This document shows, piece after piece, positions 1 to 10,769 of a stretch of DNA of 64,000 bases; position 1 is the stretch's first letter, and each line of letters opens with the position of its first letter. Position numbers and translations under genes: made by a program. The stretch lies in NCBI GenBank assembly GCA_025201365.1, contig JAIXMF010000003.1, forward strand, positions 1,426,001-1,490,000, written 5' to 3'. The notes under the pieces are model-generated. The model was not told the DNA's origin. It did no database searches and saw only the letters and a program-made list of their open reading frames with translations. Source of the stretch: Syncephalis plumigaleata (Eukaryota; Zoopagomycota; Zoopagomycetes; Zoopagales; Piptocephalidaceae).

Positions 1-490
1 CCTGCTTTGCGTCATCGGTTTCGAGTTCCGAGAATGGAGTATGCGGGTGCTAGGACGATTCTTCACATTGAAGCTTGGTATCAGCGAAGGACATTACCTT
101 GTGGATACTGGACCATACCGGCTTTTACGCCACCCCAGTTACACTGGCATTCTTCTCGCGGCGTTTCACATGGTCTACTTGACTGTAGTACCAACGTTTA
201 ATGAAGTAGTAGGGCCGTTACTCATTAGACTCCTTGAAATAGCAGTACAAAACTTTAATCCAGAGAGCTATCTCGCTCAATCCATGCTAGAACTCGTTGC
301 TATACTTAACGATCCATTCGTATTTAATCTCATTGGACCAGCTATTACTATCTCTACTTATGCGGTTTACATATATCTTCTTCTTGGTATGCGCGTTCCC
401 CAAGAAGAGGAGATGCTTAAGAAGAATTTTGGCAAGGAATGGGATAAATTCGCTGCTAATCGTGCAAGAATTATACCATACATCTACTAA
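1..490 (+). CDS. STE14: Isoprenylcysteine carboxyl methyltransferase, copy 1 (5' part outside window)
   Basis: The reading frame is open from the window edge (frame starting at base 2) to a stop at 490. It matches the catalytic C-terminal half of the ICMT/Ste14 family, an ER membrane enzyme that methylates the prenylated cysteine of CaaX proteins using S-adenosylmethionine. Visible family features are GPYRLLRHPSYTG, the cofactor-side motif, followed by membrane segments, then EEEMLKKNFGKEWDKF and a C-terminal RIIPYIY. It is the upstream member of a tandem pair and aligns with copy 2 at a constant offset of 1,620 bp with no net indel. The copies differ most in the loop after the RHPSYTG motif. 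The start codon and any upstream exon lie outside the window. No intron is seen. Confidence 0.85.
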   Translation, partial: LLCVIGFEFREWSMRVLGRFFTLKLGISEGHYLVDTGPYRLLRHPSYTGILLAAFHMVYLTVVPTFNEVVGPLLIRLLEIAVQNFNPESYLAQSMLELVAILNDPFVFNLIGPAITISTYAVYIYLLLGMRVPQEEEMLKKNFGKEWDKFAANRARIIPYIY

Positions 491-1231
491 GTGTATAGGT
501 AGATTCCACTTGGAAATTGTTACATAATATTCCAGTTTAACTCGTTAGTAATCCACGCAAATGCAATGTTGACAGTTCACACTATTGCTATGCCCTCTCT
601 ATATATATATAATAAATCGTGCCAAATTTATTTTCTTATTTCCCTGATGTAATATTGACCATTAGTAAACTGACCACATGTATCGCTCAGATATTCATGT
701 ACTAATCTGGCTGATGACAATGTTACCCCACTCGAATGATATCCTTCATTGCATAAGCATTCCATATTTATATATGCTGCGAATCAATAAAATACCATTT
801 GCCACGACAATCAGAAAAGTCGACCCAGATTACCACGTTATCATAAATGTAAACTTATGTACGTTATAACGTGCCATGCACGATATCATTTTATGTTGGA
901 ATTGTTTATCTACCATATCAAATTCAATGCTAATTGTAACACCTGAGCTTAGCATAGGCATCGCACTCATAAATGCGAATAATTTCCTTATTCGCAATGT
1001 GATTACGCGGCCTCTTTCTACATTCGTGCTGCATTACGTAGAGCTTAGGCGTATATTAGCACTATTTAATGCTAACATTTTTTGCGCTCACTCCCCCATT
1101 CTGTCCTATTTCTCCGTATCTAGCACATATTATCTATTCATATTCATTTATTGTCTATCAAAGTGTATACGCTTTCTTTAGTCTTTAATTACAAGGGTAT
1201 ATCAACAAAGTGCTAGTGACTAGTAAACACG
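491..1231. other. Intergenic region between the ICMT copies
   Basis: AT-rich spacer holding the 3' end of copy 1 (an AATAAA-like stretch near 611) and the presumed promoter of copy 2. The short open frames here look random. I see no further gene. Confidence 0.6.
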
Positions 1232-2110
1232 ATGGAGTCTCCAATAGTTTCAAGTACAAAGCTATTGGCAATGATATACATTGCCTACCGTAGCTACTAT
1301 ACCATCAGGCCATCGAAATCGGAGATAAGCGAACGTGAGCGACGAGAGAAGGATAAACGCCAGTTTAGGGAGCGTGCTTCGACGTTTATTGTCGAGATAT
1401 TTCCGTTCTTCTTGAGACATCTATGCAACTCGTGTATAATGCTGAATTTCATCGGTCTTGCCATCTCTCAGCTTAATCCTGAGCTTTTCCATTCCAATGA
1501 GCAAGTCAATGTCGATACGGATGTGCCACGTAATGATCCATTCTCTTACGTGGCCCTAATTTCTATTCCATACGCGTCATCCTTCTTTAAATGGAATGGG
1601 CTAGCTGACGTCATCAATGTCCTGCTTTGCGTCATCGGTTTTGAGTTCCGCGAATGGAGTATGCGCGTACTAGGACGATTCTTCACATTGAAGCTTGGTA
1701 TCAGTGAAGGACATTACATCGTGGATACTGGACCATACCGGTTTTTACGCCATCCGAGTTACACTGGCATTCTTCTCGCGACATTTCCCCTTGTTCATTT
1801 GACTGTAGCGCCAACCCTTCACGAGGCGATACTACCATTCATTACTAAGGTTCTAGGAATAGTAGCGCTCAATTTCGGAACAGGAAGCTATGTGTCTCAA
1901 GCTATACTAGGACTTGTCGGTGTACTCGAGGATTCACTCGTTTCCAACTTTATTGGATTACTTATTAGTAGCTCAATACTCGCCTTCCACACATATAATC
2001 TTTGCATTTTACGTATTCCTCAGGAGGAGACGATGCTGAAAAAGACGTTCGGCGAAAACTGGGACAAGTTCGCCGCCACTCGTGCACGAATTGTACCCTT
2101 CATCTACTGA
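1232..2110 (+). CDS. STE14: Isoprenylcysteine carboxyl methyltransferase, copy 2
   Basis: A single-exon gene of 292 codons for an ICMT/Ste14-type prenylcysteine methyltransferase. The N-terminal 90 residues contain a charged stretch (KSEISERERREKDKRQF) and hydrophobic segments. The catalytic region has GPYRFLRHPSYTG near residue 170, further membrane helices, and the terminal EETMLKKTFGENWDKF block ending in RIVPFIY. The ATG at 1232 follows a clean non-coding stretch and gives a length close to the roughly 240-290 residues usual for the family. It lies 741 bp downstream of copy 1 in the same orientation. Having no intron is unusual beside neighbours that carry two to sixteen. Confidence 0.88.
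   Translation: MESPIVSSTKLLAMIYIAYRSYYTIRPSKSEISERERREKDKRQFRERASTFIVEIFPFFLRHLCNSCIMLNFIGLAISQLNPELFHSNEQVNVDTDVPRNDPFSYVALISIPYASSFFKWNGLADVINVLLCVIGFEFREWSMRVLGRFFTLKLGISEGHYIVDTGPYRFLRHPSYTGILLATFPLVHLTVAPTLHEAILPFITKVLGIVALNFGTGSYVSQAILGLVGVLEDSLVSNFIGLLISSSILAFHTYNLCILRIPQEETMLKKTFGENWDKFAATRARIVPFIY
1621..2110 (+). repeat. Tandem duplication unit, second copy (pairs with 1-490)
   Basis: Bases 1-490 and 1621-2110 align end to end at an exact offset of 1,620 with substitutions only. The first 160 bp are nearly identical, and the part coding for the variable membrane loop is much more diverged. This indicates a gene duplication followed by uneven divergence or partial gene conversion. 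Confidence 0.9.
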
Positions 2111-2463
2111 GACGATATGCGCATTCACATTAGCGAACCGTCTCTTTTGTTGTGTGTCGGTTTTACTTGGTGCTAGTATATAAACTGCAATTTTAGTAAA
2201 CTTTACTATTGTCATATTTATTACAAACAATAAATCGTGTTCACTTGCAATTTGAAATGTCGCATATTACGTACATGTAGAGCATGAACTCGTAAGATTA
2301 AATACTTGTAAATTACTATACTATTATTATTTGGCAGGTACATTTTAATTATGCAGAACTATTTATTACTAAAAGCAAAAGATAAAGACTAACAATATCA
2401 ATCGTCAGGAAAAAATCCTGTATACTCGAGAAAGCGAACTAATATTAACAATCAACTAACTTG

Positions 2464-3078
2464 TCATATGAGCCTTGTATTTCTGTACTCGGTCCACATT
2501 TGCCGATAAATATCACGTTCCATATTTTTGGAAAAGTCATCTTTATCGAAAGAGTTAGTAGTATCCATCATAGAGCTTTGATCGTTGCTGGCAGTAGTAC
2601 TCTGACTATTTAACCAATCCTGTAATTGTGAGTCGATAGTACTTCGCACAACCTATTATTATTAATAGTACTTAGCCTAGCGTATCGCTGACTGCCTATC
2701 ATTACTTACTAAGGATTGCGATGCACTTGGTGGCGGCATTGATTCATAACTATCATCGTCAATCTCCATCGATTCGTGTAAGCCACGATAGTCATTGATG
2801 ATGTCGTCCCGCTTATGGTGTAGTCGTTGCAAGCATTGTTGCAAGAATTGTTGACGCCATTCATTCGAGTTAAGATGGTGCATTATCGATGCATGATGCG
2901 TATGTCGTTCGGGAGCAGTGTCATGCCATGAAGCACGTCGCCTAAGCGCTGACGATGACGATGGCGAACGACTATGCTGTCGTGTATAATTTGATGATAA
3001 TTGTGGTAATAATGAGCTCGTTTGCCCATTGTCGGTAAATCCTAAGGTGGATGATACGCTACTAGATGGATTCGACAT
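2464..3078 (-). CDS. Possible RPA-interacting-protein-like (RPAIN N-terminal motif) protein
   Basis: Two exons on the minus strand, 2710-3078 and 2464-2652, joined in phase 0 across a 57-bp GTAAGT...TAG intron, give about 185 residues. The N-terminal 40 residues are Ser-rich. Around residues 65-95 the pattern EWRQQFLQQCLQRLHHKRDD followed by IINDYRGL resembles the helix that opens RPA-interacting proteins (W-K-x-x-[YF]-R-x-x-C-x-x-R), which import replication protein A into the nucleus. The second exon ends with a helix, DIYRQMWTEYRNTR. The C-terminal zinc finger of full-length RPAIN is not found, so this may be a short fungal version or an unrelated protein. It is convergent with the ICMT gene. 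Confidence 0.4.
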
Positions 3079-3545
3079 TACAAGTGTAGTTCAGCAAGAA
3101 AAGTACCAATTATTACAATAGAGAACAAGTGGTGTCTAGCTTTTCTTTTCTTTCTTTTTGTATGAGCAGAAGGATCGAGTTGCACTGTTAGTTGCAAAGT
3201 AAAAGTAATGCTTTTTTCTTTGACATGCATGTGTGTTTAAAACATAATGGTTTGGGAATATTTTACACATTGATCGTCATAACATGATAATGTAGTAATT
3301 TGTGAATGTGTACGGATTACTTGTTCAACACAACAAATGCAACAATGTTCAGTATATCAATAGTAATTAGTAATTTCGAATCATTACATCATCTAATAGC
3401 GAGAGTGAGAGACTATTATGTAATGATAATCGCGTAAATAAAACTGTTCAGATCCAATCTAATTGCTGAAAATAAGTAAAGCTTTGTTATTTTCATGCAG
3501 ATTCACGACAAGAAATGGGCAAGCAATGACATAGATGCGCGTTAT
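3079..3545. other. Intergenic region
   Basis: AT-rich sequence between the start of the RPAIN-like gene and the end of QCR6, presumably holding the promoter of the former. Nothing else is recognised. Confidence 0.5.
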
Positions 3546-4083
3546 CTACTTGAGTGGAGCGAAAATCTTGGGCACAGCCTAGAAATAAATAGATATATAA
3601 ATATTAGTTGGTGTATTTACATTGAATTGTCCATTAATAAAAGACGCGTCTATCATCAGTGTCGTCGTCGTCGTCGTCTACTTACACAAGCATCAACGCA
3701 GTGCATCAAATGGAAGAACTCCTCAACGCAATTTTCATTGGAACCGGCCTCGACACGTGCTGTGCATTCATCCAAGTGATGCTTGTATCCTACGCACTCG
3801 GCTGATTGCTCGCAGGCTTAAGCAATAACAATTGGAAATGATAAGCATATATATATGTATGTATGATGGTATAGGGACGCGTTATTATTAGTGAATTTCA
3901 AATACTAAACAAAAGGTATAACAAACTAGCTAAGAAGCAACACTTACCTTCTACTACCGCTGGCATATGATCTTCTGGGTCTTCTTCTTCCTCGGCTTCT
4001 TCAACAACTTCTACGACCTCCTCCTCTACTACAGCTTCTGCGTACACTGTAGGTAACCAGCTGCTTAGATCAAATAGTGTCAT
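3546..4083 (-). CDS. QCR6: Cytochrome b-c1 complex subunit 6 (hinge protein)
   Basis: Three minus-strand exons (3948-4083, 3686-3816, 3546-3578) splice to a 99-residue protein, phases matching at each GTAAGT donor. It is the acidic hinge subunit of mitochondrial complex III, which helps cytochrome c dock on cytochrome c1. The first exon supplies a short N-terminus and a long Glu run (VVEEEVVEVVEEAEEEEDPE). The second carries the twin-Cys signature: ACEQSAECVGYKHHLDEC, then NCVEEFFHLMHCVDAC. The third is the terminal AVPKIFAPLK. The spaced cysteines form the two disulfides of the helical hairpin. Most of it is too short per exon to appear as a single open frame. The identification is firm from the EEFFHLMHCVD block. 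Confidence 0.93.
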
Positions 4084-4478
4084 GGTAATATATATATCTC
4101 GATTCTGCTAAATGACCCTGATCACCGTTGAATCAGATGAATAAATAAGCAATCCAATAGGTGATGCTGTTGTTGTTGTTGTTGTTACTCGAACGAAAGA
4201 ATAGCTACGCAAATAAGAAAAGGTAGCAACAATGAGAGGTGGTAAAGAGAAACAGGAAGAGAGGAGAGAAAACGACACCACTTGATCAATTGGGTGGTCG
4301 TGATATGGCATCATTCCGATTCATTCCATGATTGAAATGATGATTATATGGGCAAACACTTTTTTGGAATTCATTCACGAAAAAAAAGGACATACACTTC
4401 ACTATGTGCACATATAATGTATACTGAGATATCTAATGAACATAATTTATTACCAAGTTGCTAAGAATGCTTGAATGC
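4084..4478. other. QCR6 upstream region and SNF4 3' flank
   Basis: Holds the presumed 5' region of QCR6, a short GTT-repeat stretch near 4168-4186, and the 3' flank of SNF4. No further coding evidence. Confidence 0.5.
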
Positions 4479-6016
4479 CTATTGCTGCTCTTCATATTGA
4501 CGAATAGTCTCGTCATAAGTAATGGGACTGGATTCATCTTGCAATAGGAAACGAAGAATATCGCTGAGTGACACAATACCGCGTAATCGATTCTGATCGT
4601 CTACCACGATAAATCGATGAACACGCGTCGTTTTCAGTACATCGAGAATCGAGTAAAGCGTGTCGGTCTCCCGACAAGTATGTACACCCTCGAAATCCTA
4701 GTCGATCAACAAGAATAGGATAGAGTAAGTAAAAGGAAATGGAAATTGCTACTACTACTGCTGCTACTTTACCTTTGAGCGTCGTTGCAATGCCTCCTCA
4801 ATGGACATACGTAGATCGAGACATGTATCCGATTGAGCTAGAGTCTATTGGACAGTTATTACGCGATATAATGATTCAAAATCATTCTTTTTACTTGCCA
4901 GTAAATCAGCCTTCTCGTAAACATTAAGCACACGACCTAATGAATGCAAGTTGTCATTAATTACTTGCAATGGATGAAAGGAGTAATAACTAATTGATCA
5001 GACTTGCCTTCATCGTCAACTACAGGTAATGCCGTGACATGTCGCTCGACGAACATGTTAATCGCATCAATCACTGGCATACTCATCTTAACTGTGGCTA
5101 GTTTGTCATAGGTTACAAGACCTAGTTCGGTAACGGGAATTCGAAGTGCCTCCAGTCCCATATACTATAATAGAGATAAGTTAGGTTGTTATCCCAAATT
5201 ATTCATGCTCTCGGCAATTAGCATCTTACATTAATGGCTAGAAAGCGTAGAACACGATACTGCGTCAATACAGATACGACAATCTCTTGTTGTGTTTGCG
5301 GATCCGTATCAACAAGGGGAATCCGTCTCAATCGTAACTCTAACATTCTACGAGCAGCATCATAAAGCGATGAAAGTGGATGCAATACGACTACAGATGA
5401 TGCAGGCTGACCAGCCGATAATTTATCTACATATCATCATTATCATCATCATTATTACTACTACTATTATTCAATAGAGTAGCCTACCTCGTAATTGCTT
5501 AATGGTTAGCTGTTCCAATTCATCGAGGATAGCATCATAGGACCATTCCTCCACGTAATAACGATGCATTAATCGAATCAGATGCGTCATGGTAAGTACA
5601 CCTACTAGACGCTGCTGCGTAGAATCATACAACGGAGCGGATGCTACACCTAGTGACAATGATAACAACAACAACAACAACACGTACTACTTGTCAGTAA
5701 TTTACCATAGTTACCACTATATTGCTTTTCTCCTCCTCCTTCTGTATCTACCATTCTGTACAAGTGCTGCTAACGCTTTCTTTACTAGCAGTTCCGTGTC
5801 AAGTATCATGAGTCGAAAACTAAGTGGTAATACATCATAGCCCGAGTGTCGTTTTAGAAACCATTGAATCTCTCGTCTTGCTACGTGTATAGGATTGTCG
5901 TTAGGCTCAATAGCACTGTTATGATTACTATCGCTCAAGGTGGAATCACGACGACCACGCTGACTAGTATCGCTCTGGTTATCGCTCGCTTTAACCATCG
6001 TGTCTGGTCCACTCAT
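4479..6016 (-). CDS. SNF4: AMP-activated protein kinase gamma subunit (Snf4)
   Basis: Seven minus-strand exons (5752-6016, 5488-5649, 5230-5426, 5008-5164, 4899-4936, 4773-4844, 4479-4697) give 369 residues with all phases consistent. This is the nucleotide-sensing subunit of the SNF1/AMPK complex and is built from four CBS repeats. Recognisable blocks in order: FLKRHSGYDVLPLSFRLMIL (N-terminal helix), SAPLYDSTQQRLVGVLTMTH, RRIPLVDTD then EIVVSVLTQYRVLRF, HVTALPVVDDEGRVLNVYEK, and HRFIVVDDQNRLRGIVSLSD near the C-terminus. The N-terminal 50 residues are Ser/Asp-rich. Introns 4 and 5 both need GC donors (GCAAGT): a GT donor at either place loses the conserved reading frame. It lies head-to-tail behind QCR6 on the same strand. 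Confidence 0.93.
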
Positions 6017-8492
6017 ACTAGTGTTCTTAGATGATTGACTCGTCGTCTTCTATACTAGTAATAATACTAGTAATAATTACAAGCTAGCCCAACGTGAGTT
6101 GAGCCAATAAAGCACGAGCAAGTGAATAGACGACACACGCGTCTCGATAGAGGTAAGTGAGAGATGGGTGAGGCGCGCACACACACACACATACGTACAC
6201 GTACATACGCACACACATACACGCATATACAGGCACACTCCACACACACACACAGTATGATAGAAATAAAGGAAGGAAAAGAAGGAAATGCAGTCCAACT
6301 TGATTGTAGTAAAACGAGTACCTCACCTTCATTATTACTAGTATCATTATTATAACATGGTTATTGTTCTATACAAATTCAATCTACATATCATTGTAGT
6401 ATCTTCTTCTTTTGTTCTATCATTTACATTCTTGCATATGCTATGATTGGTATCTCTGCCGGTCGAGTTCATGCGACAGCTTTTGCACTGCAGATGGTCT
6501 GTTTCTCTCTGTATCAGCACGCCGATCTTCCTATCCAATCACATCCTTGATAGACGAGAACACCGCCAAAGGTGCATCAGCAGCCGGTTCTACTGCGCTG
6601 AGTCGTTGTTATCCGCCGTGGCTTGTAACAAGTCAGCTGGTAGTACACTTGTAACACCACAGAATGTTCATCTCTCTCTCTCTCTCTGAATGAGCTGTCG
6701 TCACTTTGTTGCAGCAACTGTTTCCCCACTTTTTTATTGCTAATGACTATCCTTTAGTTATCCTACACCATATACATATCATTTGTATAACTATTGAATA
6801 ATATGAAGTGTTCGTTGATTACTACCTCACTCGTAAGAAGCGTGTATACGTCATGAAGACTAATCGCGTTAGAGAAACATGTCCTATTACAATGTACTTC
6901 CTTACAAGCGACCATAATGCAATGCGTTATTGTACGCTATCGTATCTCTGCGCCATTGAATGTGGTTGCGCATCATCAACATTATCAATGTTGCTGTAAT
7001 AATTATCACACGCACATCCATTGCACTTGCTCAATTAATCAATCAATCAGCCATTCATTCATCCATTCATTCATTCACTCACGCATCACACGCTCACGCC
7101 AGTAGCACGCACCTTCTGTTACTTATTGTGCGTGTTAACCATCTCTATGAATGCATACTGCCTCAACTACTGTTCCTATGATGAGTACTGATGGTAATGC
7201 TGACAAGTGCACCGAAATATGCCTGTGAATTCGATACAGTTCAATTAATCATCTATATATATATATATATATTAATAGTAATAGTAATAGTAATGATAAT
7301 GCTTGATCCTATAACATTCTACGTAGAATGACATAGTATCCTATCATAGAGTATAGTCTACTTCCTTCATCGTTCAATAATGCGGTATTGGTTGGAGTAA
7401 ATCTCTACAAAGTTATAAATTCACCCCTTTGCTTATTTACAGGTTGTTGTTGCAGCAGTCCGAATAGCACGCGCCTTCATACTTTTCATTCCTTTCTCTC
7501 ATTCCTTTCTCTCCTTGTCGTTGCTTCATTCTTTACTTACTTTTGTGGTTTCCTCCTCGTATTGCCATTATCGTTATTGTTGTTGTTGTCGTTGCTGTTG
7601 TTGTTGTTATTCTCCTACTCTTCTTCTACTCCTTTAACTTACTTGAAGAGCATTTATAGCTCGTCGTATTTCCATATTTCCATTGCTACTTTCCTCTTCT
7701 ATCTTATCTCCTGTCTCTGTCTCTCTCGTTGTCTCTCTCTCTCTCGTTTACATTTGCATCCTTTCCACTTTTTATTTGTGCTTCTCTTACCAGGTGTGCA
7801 TTGGTGCATTGAAATATCGTTGTCATTTCTATTAGGGAAATAATACTTACTTACTACGTTTATCTTTATAAATATACGTACTTTGCGTGGCACATATCCT
7901 GTAGCGTTATTGCTGTGTTGCGCCGCCATTTTGTCTATCGTGCGCGATTTTCCCTGTCTTCTCCACTGTTGCTCTCCTCTCTTTCTCTCGTTTGCCTACC
8001 TCATAGCAAGTATTTGTGCTTTTTTTCTGTAGCCACCAGTCGACGTGGATATTGCTACATTTATCTCCTTCTTTTCTTCTTCTCTTCTCTTCTTCCCTTC
8101 TCTCTTCTTCTCTTCTCTCTTCTCTCCTCTATCTCTGTCTTTTCTTTTAGTTGTACTTTGTTTCGCTAATAACTGCAGCATTATTGTGTCGATAGGTGTG
8201 CTTACGTACGTAATTCTTCCTCCGTGTGTTCGTGTGTATATTTATACACGCGCACTATTTGTTTCTATCTGTGTACTCGTGGATACATACAAGGCTGTGA
8301 CGCGCCTTCTTATACTACAACAGTCGTGTATGTGTGTCTATAGACATTGAAGCGGACTTTCTCTTTTCGTTTGCACTTGTTTATTTCACTGCGCGTCGTT
8401 TACTTCTTCCACTACTTCTACTACTTCTACCTCTATTATTATTATTATTATTATTTCTTTATTATCGCCGTCAGCAATTATATAGGCACAAT
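6017..8492. other. Long non-coding region between divergent SNF4 and the RRM gene
   Basis: About 2.5 kb with a CA/TG microsatellite at 6177-6255, a TC run near 6670, a TA run near 7255-7270, and long pyrimidine-rich stretches at 7480-8140 typical of a fungal 5' UTR or promoter. Open frames at 7388-7843, 7915-8169 and 8045-8350 are Leu/Ser/Phe low complexity read through these stretches. A segment at 6440-6660 has mixed composition in several frames, but I cannot support a gene there. Confidence 0.5.
6177..6255. repeat. CA-rich microsatellite
   Basis: Imperfect (CA)n with ACGTACA and CATACA interruptions. Confidence 0.85.
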
Positions 8493-10601
8493 ATGAATGC
8501 TGCAGCATCAACACAAGTTAGCCTAGCTAATGGCATATCAGCTGTGACATCTTCGGATGCTATGCCGGTCAATGGCACTACGGTTAATATGGCTGTGGTT
8601 ACTGCCGCTGGTTCAGGTGCTGCACCACAGCCTGCCAAGTTTCACGAAAGTTGCCGTAATTTATATGTTGGCAACCTGGATCCACGTGTGACGGAATACA
8701 CCTTGCAAGAGTTGTTCGCCGGTATTGGCCAAGTCATTATGATAAAAATTATCCCCGACAAAAATGTAAGCAATCGTTTAGTACTCCGCGAATATTCATG
8801 TTCGCACTCTAATACTAATCATTATTCTCTATTAGCATCCATATGGTCGTGGTAATTATGGTTTCGTCGAGTTTAATTCGCATCAAGCAGCCGAACAAGC
8901 CATGCAAATGCTTAATAATCGTAAATTATTTGATTCGGTTAGTATAGCTAGTTAGCGAGGATGATGCTGCTGCTATCTAACACCTTAGTATTGATGAACT
9001 ATTATTTATAGGAAATTCGTATTAGTTGGGCATTAACGCCGTCTAACTTGCAAAAGGAAGATACAACTAGTGAGTATATCATGAACATCAATTAGTTGAC
9101 AATACTAATAGTGCTAATCATAACTAGATCATTATCAAATATTTATTGGTGATCTAAGTGCCGAAGTAACGGATCAACTATTGGCAAAATCATTCGGCGG
9201 TTTTGGTAGTCTTTCGTAAGTCATTCAGTAATAATATACTAGTAGTTAGCGTATACTAATACATATATTATTAGAGAGGCTCGTGTTATGTGGGATCCAA
9301 CTACTGGAAAATCGCGTGGTTATGGATTTGTCTCATTCCGATTGAAACCGGTAAGTTGACGATTACGCGTATTAGCATATTCCTTCTTTTTGTATTAATG
9401 TATGATATTATTATACAATATATAGGATGCCGAGAAGGCCATTAACGCGATGAATGGTAAGTAGTATTAGTAGCGATATAATATAACATTGTAGTAAATC
9501 GATGCTTATTATTACCATTCATTTATAGGACAATGGCTAGGAAGTCGTACCATCCGTTGTAACTGGGCGAATCAAAAACCAAATGTTGTTAATCAAGGTA
9601 AGCTATTATTAACAGCGTAGCATTACAATTATATATATCTCCTAGTAATATAGATGCATCTCGCTCACCTTACTTGTCTCTAGTTCATCATCCGCAACAG
9701 GCATACGATGAAGTGGTAATGCAGGCGCCCACTCATAACTCCACCGTTTATGTGGGCAACTTGCCATTCTTTACAACTCGTAAGTTGAATGATTTAACAG
9801 TCGATTAGCATCTATTAACGCGCTTCTCGCCTAATAATACACGATCAACAATGCTACACTTTTTAGGCGAACATCTAATTGGTCATTTCCAACAATTCGG
9901 TAATATTCAAGAGATTAGAATGCAAGCGGAACGTGGTTTTGCCTTTGTTCGAATGGAGACACACGAGGGTGCCGCCATGGCCATTACTCAATTACAAGGT
10001 GCCAATATTAACGGTCGTCCAGCCAGAGTACGTATAAATAAATAGAACAAGATGACAGTAAAGAAACGAAGTTAACGCGTAGTATCCATTCATCGCATTA
10101 GTGTGCATGGGGTAAGGATCGAGCCGTTGACATGGTGAACATATACGGACCCGGTCCTAATATGGCACCGCCACCACCACCACCTGTGGCTGCGGCCGCT
10201 CTTGGTCCACACGGCGGTCCGAGTCCATTCGCGTATGGCCCCCACCACCGAATGGTGGCTATCCACATCCTATGTTCCAGTCGCCGGGATTCTCTACGCC
10301 CATGACACCGGATCTATCGAATCCTGGTGCCACTCCCGGACTAGCTGGTCCACCCGTGACAATGCAACCTATGGATCCGGTCATTGCTGCAGCAGCGGCA
10401 GCAGCCGGTCTAGCACCCGGTGGCTTTGCAGGTTATGATGCTTATGCTGCTGCTGCTGCTGCTGCCGCTTCCTATTATGGCGGTTATGGAGCACCACCAG
10501 GTAGTATGCCCTACATGCCATCAGGTGTTGGTGCCATTCCATTCGCTACCGGTCCACCCGACACGAAAGCTCAAATGAACGGACAACGAATCCCGCATTA
10601 G
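8493..10601 (+). CDS. PUB1: Three-RRM poly(U)-binding protein, Pub1/TIA-1 family
   Basis: Ten exons (8493-8765, 8836-8937, 9012-9069, 9128-9215, 9275-9350, 9426-9456, 9529-9597, 9684-9779, 9867-10027, 10102-10601) encode roughly 485 residues of the Pub1/TIA-1 family, which binds U-rich mRNA and takes part in stress granules. RRM1 starts NLYVGNLDPRVTEYTLQELF, RRM2 IFIGDLSAEVTDQLL, RRM3 TVYVGNLPFFTTREHL and ends CAWGKDRAVDM. The tail is rich in Pro, Ala and Gly with poly-Ala runs. In the last exon the frame shifts within a C run near 10238-10243. Either one C is missing, or a GC-rich 89-bp intron (10135-10223, GTGAAC...GAG) is removed. I prefer a missing base because the bypassed frame keeps the same Pro/Ala/Gly composition. 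Confidence 0.9.
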
Positions 10602-10769
10602 AATTGATGTCGATGTCGTCGTAGCACAATGATGCGCATTTCATTATAATAAAATAGCATGTCAATGATTACATACATATACATATACATGTGATAGTGT
10701 TTACTACTAATGAAGTATAAAACAGTATCCGAATGAATAATTATATGAAAAACAAATAGTTTCCGTTTA

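Noticed and set aside
3495-3828. Plus-strand open frames at 3495-3828
   Set aside because: They are antisense to QCR6 exons 2 and 3, which have clear conserved protein sequence.
7388-8350. Open frames upstream of the Pub1-like gene
   Set aside because: They are Leu/Ser/Phe low complexity created by pyrimidine runs, with no domain and no splice-consistent structure.
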